NCBI RefSeq assembly: GCF_031732815.1
Contig: NZ_JAVMKF010000071.1
Coordinates: 1-6,983, forward strand
DNA: 6,983 nucleotides
Direction of reading: 5' to 3'
Source of the DNA: Accumulibacter sp031732815
GTDB taxonomy: Bacteria; Pseudomonadota; Gammaproteobacteria; Burkholderiales; Rhodocyclaceae
Every line of letters starts with the position of its first letter. Within the stretch, counting starts at the first letter, position 1. Made by a program: the position numbers and the translations under genes. Shown in pieces: positions 6,260-6,983 of this stretch. The notes under the pieces are model-generated. The model was not told the DNA's origin. It worked only from the letters and a program-made list of their open reading frames with translations, and did not search any database.

Positions 6260-6295
6260 GCGTCCGCGCGACAAGAACAAGAAAGAGAACCCGCC

Positions 6296-6983
6296 ATGCT
6301 CAACGCCATCATCGACTGGTCCGGCCGCAATCGTTTCCTCGTGCTGCTGGCGACGCTGTTCGTCGTGCTCGCCGGCATCTTCGCCGTGCTCAGGACGCCG
6401 ATCGACGCGCTGCCCGACCTCTCCGACGTGCAGGTCATCGTCTATACGGAGGTGCCGGGGCAGGCGCCGCAGGTGGTCGAGGACCAGGTCACCTACCCGC
6501 TGACCTCTGCCATGCTGTCGGTGCCGAAGTCGAAGGTGGTGCGCGGCTTCTCGTTCTTCGGCGCCTCCTTCGTCTACATCATCTTCGAGGACGGCACCGA
6601 CATCTACTGGGCGCGCTCGCGCGTGCTCGAATACCTCAACTTCGCCGCCGGCCGCATGCCCAAAGGCGTGACGCCGCAGATCGGGCCGGACGCCACCGGC
6701 GTCGGCTGGGTCTACCAGTACGCGCTGGTGGCGAAGGAGAAGACGCTGGCCGAGCTGCGCAGCATCCAGGACTGGTACCTGCGCTACCAGCTGACCAAGG
6801 CCCATGGCGTTGCCGAGGTAGCCTCGATCGGCGGCTTCGTTCAGACCTACCAGGTCACCGTCGACCCGGTGAAGCTGCGCGCCTACGGCATCCCGCTGGC
6901 CAGGGTGGCGCAGGTCATCCGCGACTCGAACCGCGACGTCGGCGGCCGCGTCGTCGAGATGGCCGAGACCGAGTACATGGTGC
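6296..6983 (+). CDS. cusA: CusA-like heavy-metal RND efflux pump, N-terminal part
   Basis: Starts MLNAIIDWSGRNRF and runs off the window after 229 codons; family members have about 1,040 residues, so roughly the first fifth is seen. Residues about 14-32 form the first membrane helix, followed by the HME-RND signature region TPIDALPDLSDVQVIVYTE, then VVEDQVTYPLTSAML, VVRGFSFFGASFVYIIFEDGTDIYWARSRVLEYLN, PDATGVGWVYQYAL and the porter domain down to VAQVIRDSNRDVGGR. DLSDVQVIVYTE and the overall sequence match the CusA/SilA branch of Cu(I)/Ag(I) pumps better than CzcA as far as I can recall. The Met ligands known from E. coli CusA lie beyond the window, so metal specificity is not proven here. 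It is 36 nt after the adaptor stop, with a weak GAAAGAG (6281-6287) ribosome site 8 nt before ATG. Proton-driven inner-membrane trimer exporting metal through CusB/CusC. Confidence 0.93.
   Translation, partial: MLNAIIDWSGRNRFLVLLATLFVVLAGIFAVLRTPIDALPDLSDVQVIVYTEVPGQAPQVVEDQVTYPLTSAMLSVPKSKVVRGFSFFGASFVYIIFEDGTDIYWARSRVLEYLNFAAGRMPKGVTPQIGPDATGVGWVYQYALVAKEKTLAELRSIQDWYLRYQLTKAHGVAEVASIGGFVQTYQVTVDPVKLRAYGIPLARVAQVIRDSNRDVGGRVVEMAETEYMV

Noticed and set aside
4376..6805. Very long minus-strand open frame opposite cusC-cusB-cusA.
   Set aside because: High-GC antisense shadow, spans the N gap as unknown residues, and its His/Arg/Leu-rich translation resembles no family; the + strand encodes clear Cus proteins.
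1..6983. Search for mobile elements, CRISPR repeats, tRNA/rRNA and attachment sites.
   Set aside because: No transposase, terminal repeats, regularly spaced direct repeats or RNA gene signatures were seen; the only notable repeat is the promoter pair at 127 and 2967.

Overview
The window is a high-GC proteobacterial chromosome or plasmid segment carrying a monovalent-copper/silver (Cus-type) resistance locus. Protein sequence style (CusB adaptor carrying a C-terminal CusF domain, CzcE-like periplasmic protein, heavy-metal CusRS/CopRS-type two-component system) suggests a betaproteobacterium, possibly Rhodocyclales or Burkholderiales. That placement is a judgement from memory of families, not a search result.

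Layout. Positions 1-231 are a leader with no convincing complete gene; they hold a probable metal-responsive promoter (about 114-160). A small secreted CzcE-family protein follows on the + strand (232-621). It converges on a minus-strand two-component operon (sensor kinase 770-2203, response regulator 2203-2880, overlapping by 1 nt), with a GC-rich hairpin between the convergent stops. The 203-bp region 2881-3083 separates this operon from the divergent efflux operon and contains a perfect 7-bp inverted repeat (AGATTAC-N6-GTAATCT) leading into 11-bp phased GTNNN repeats. Downstream on the + strand are cusF-like (3084-3446), cusC-like outer-membrane factor (3499-4767), cusB-like adaptor (4764-6259, interrupted by a 100-N assembly gap at 4774-4873) and cusA-like RND pump (6296 to beyond the window end, first 229 residues visible).

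How it works together (family knowledge plus inference). The kinase would sense periplasmic Cu/Ag and phosphorylate the regulator, which would activate both the efflux operon and the separate CzcE-like gene through closely related promoter elements. CusF-like chaperone and the CusF domain on CusB would deliver metal to the CusCBA tripartite pump for export across the outer membrane, while the CzcE-like protein would bind metal in the periplasm.

The most notable points are: (i) the two promoters, nearly 3 kb apart, share 22 of 27 bases without gaps and the same 11-bp phasing; (ii) the free CusF has Met in place of the metal-capping Trp, whereas the CusF domain fused to CusB keeps the Trp, so the locus encodes two different CusF sites; (iii) the 100-N gap cannot be the true length, because the reading frame of cusB is not preserved across it. 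The components all belong to known families; I see no wholly new system.
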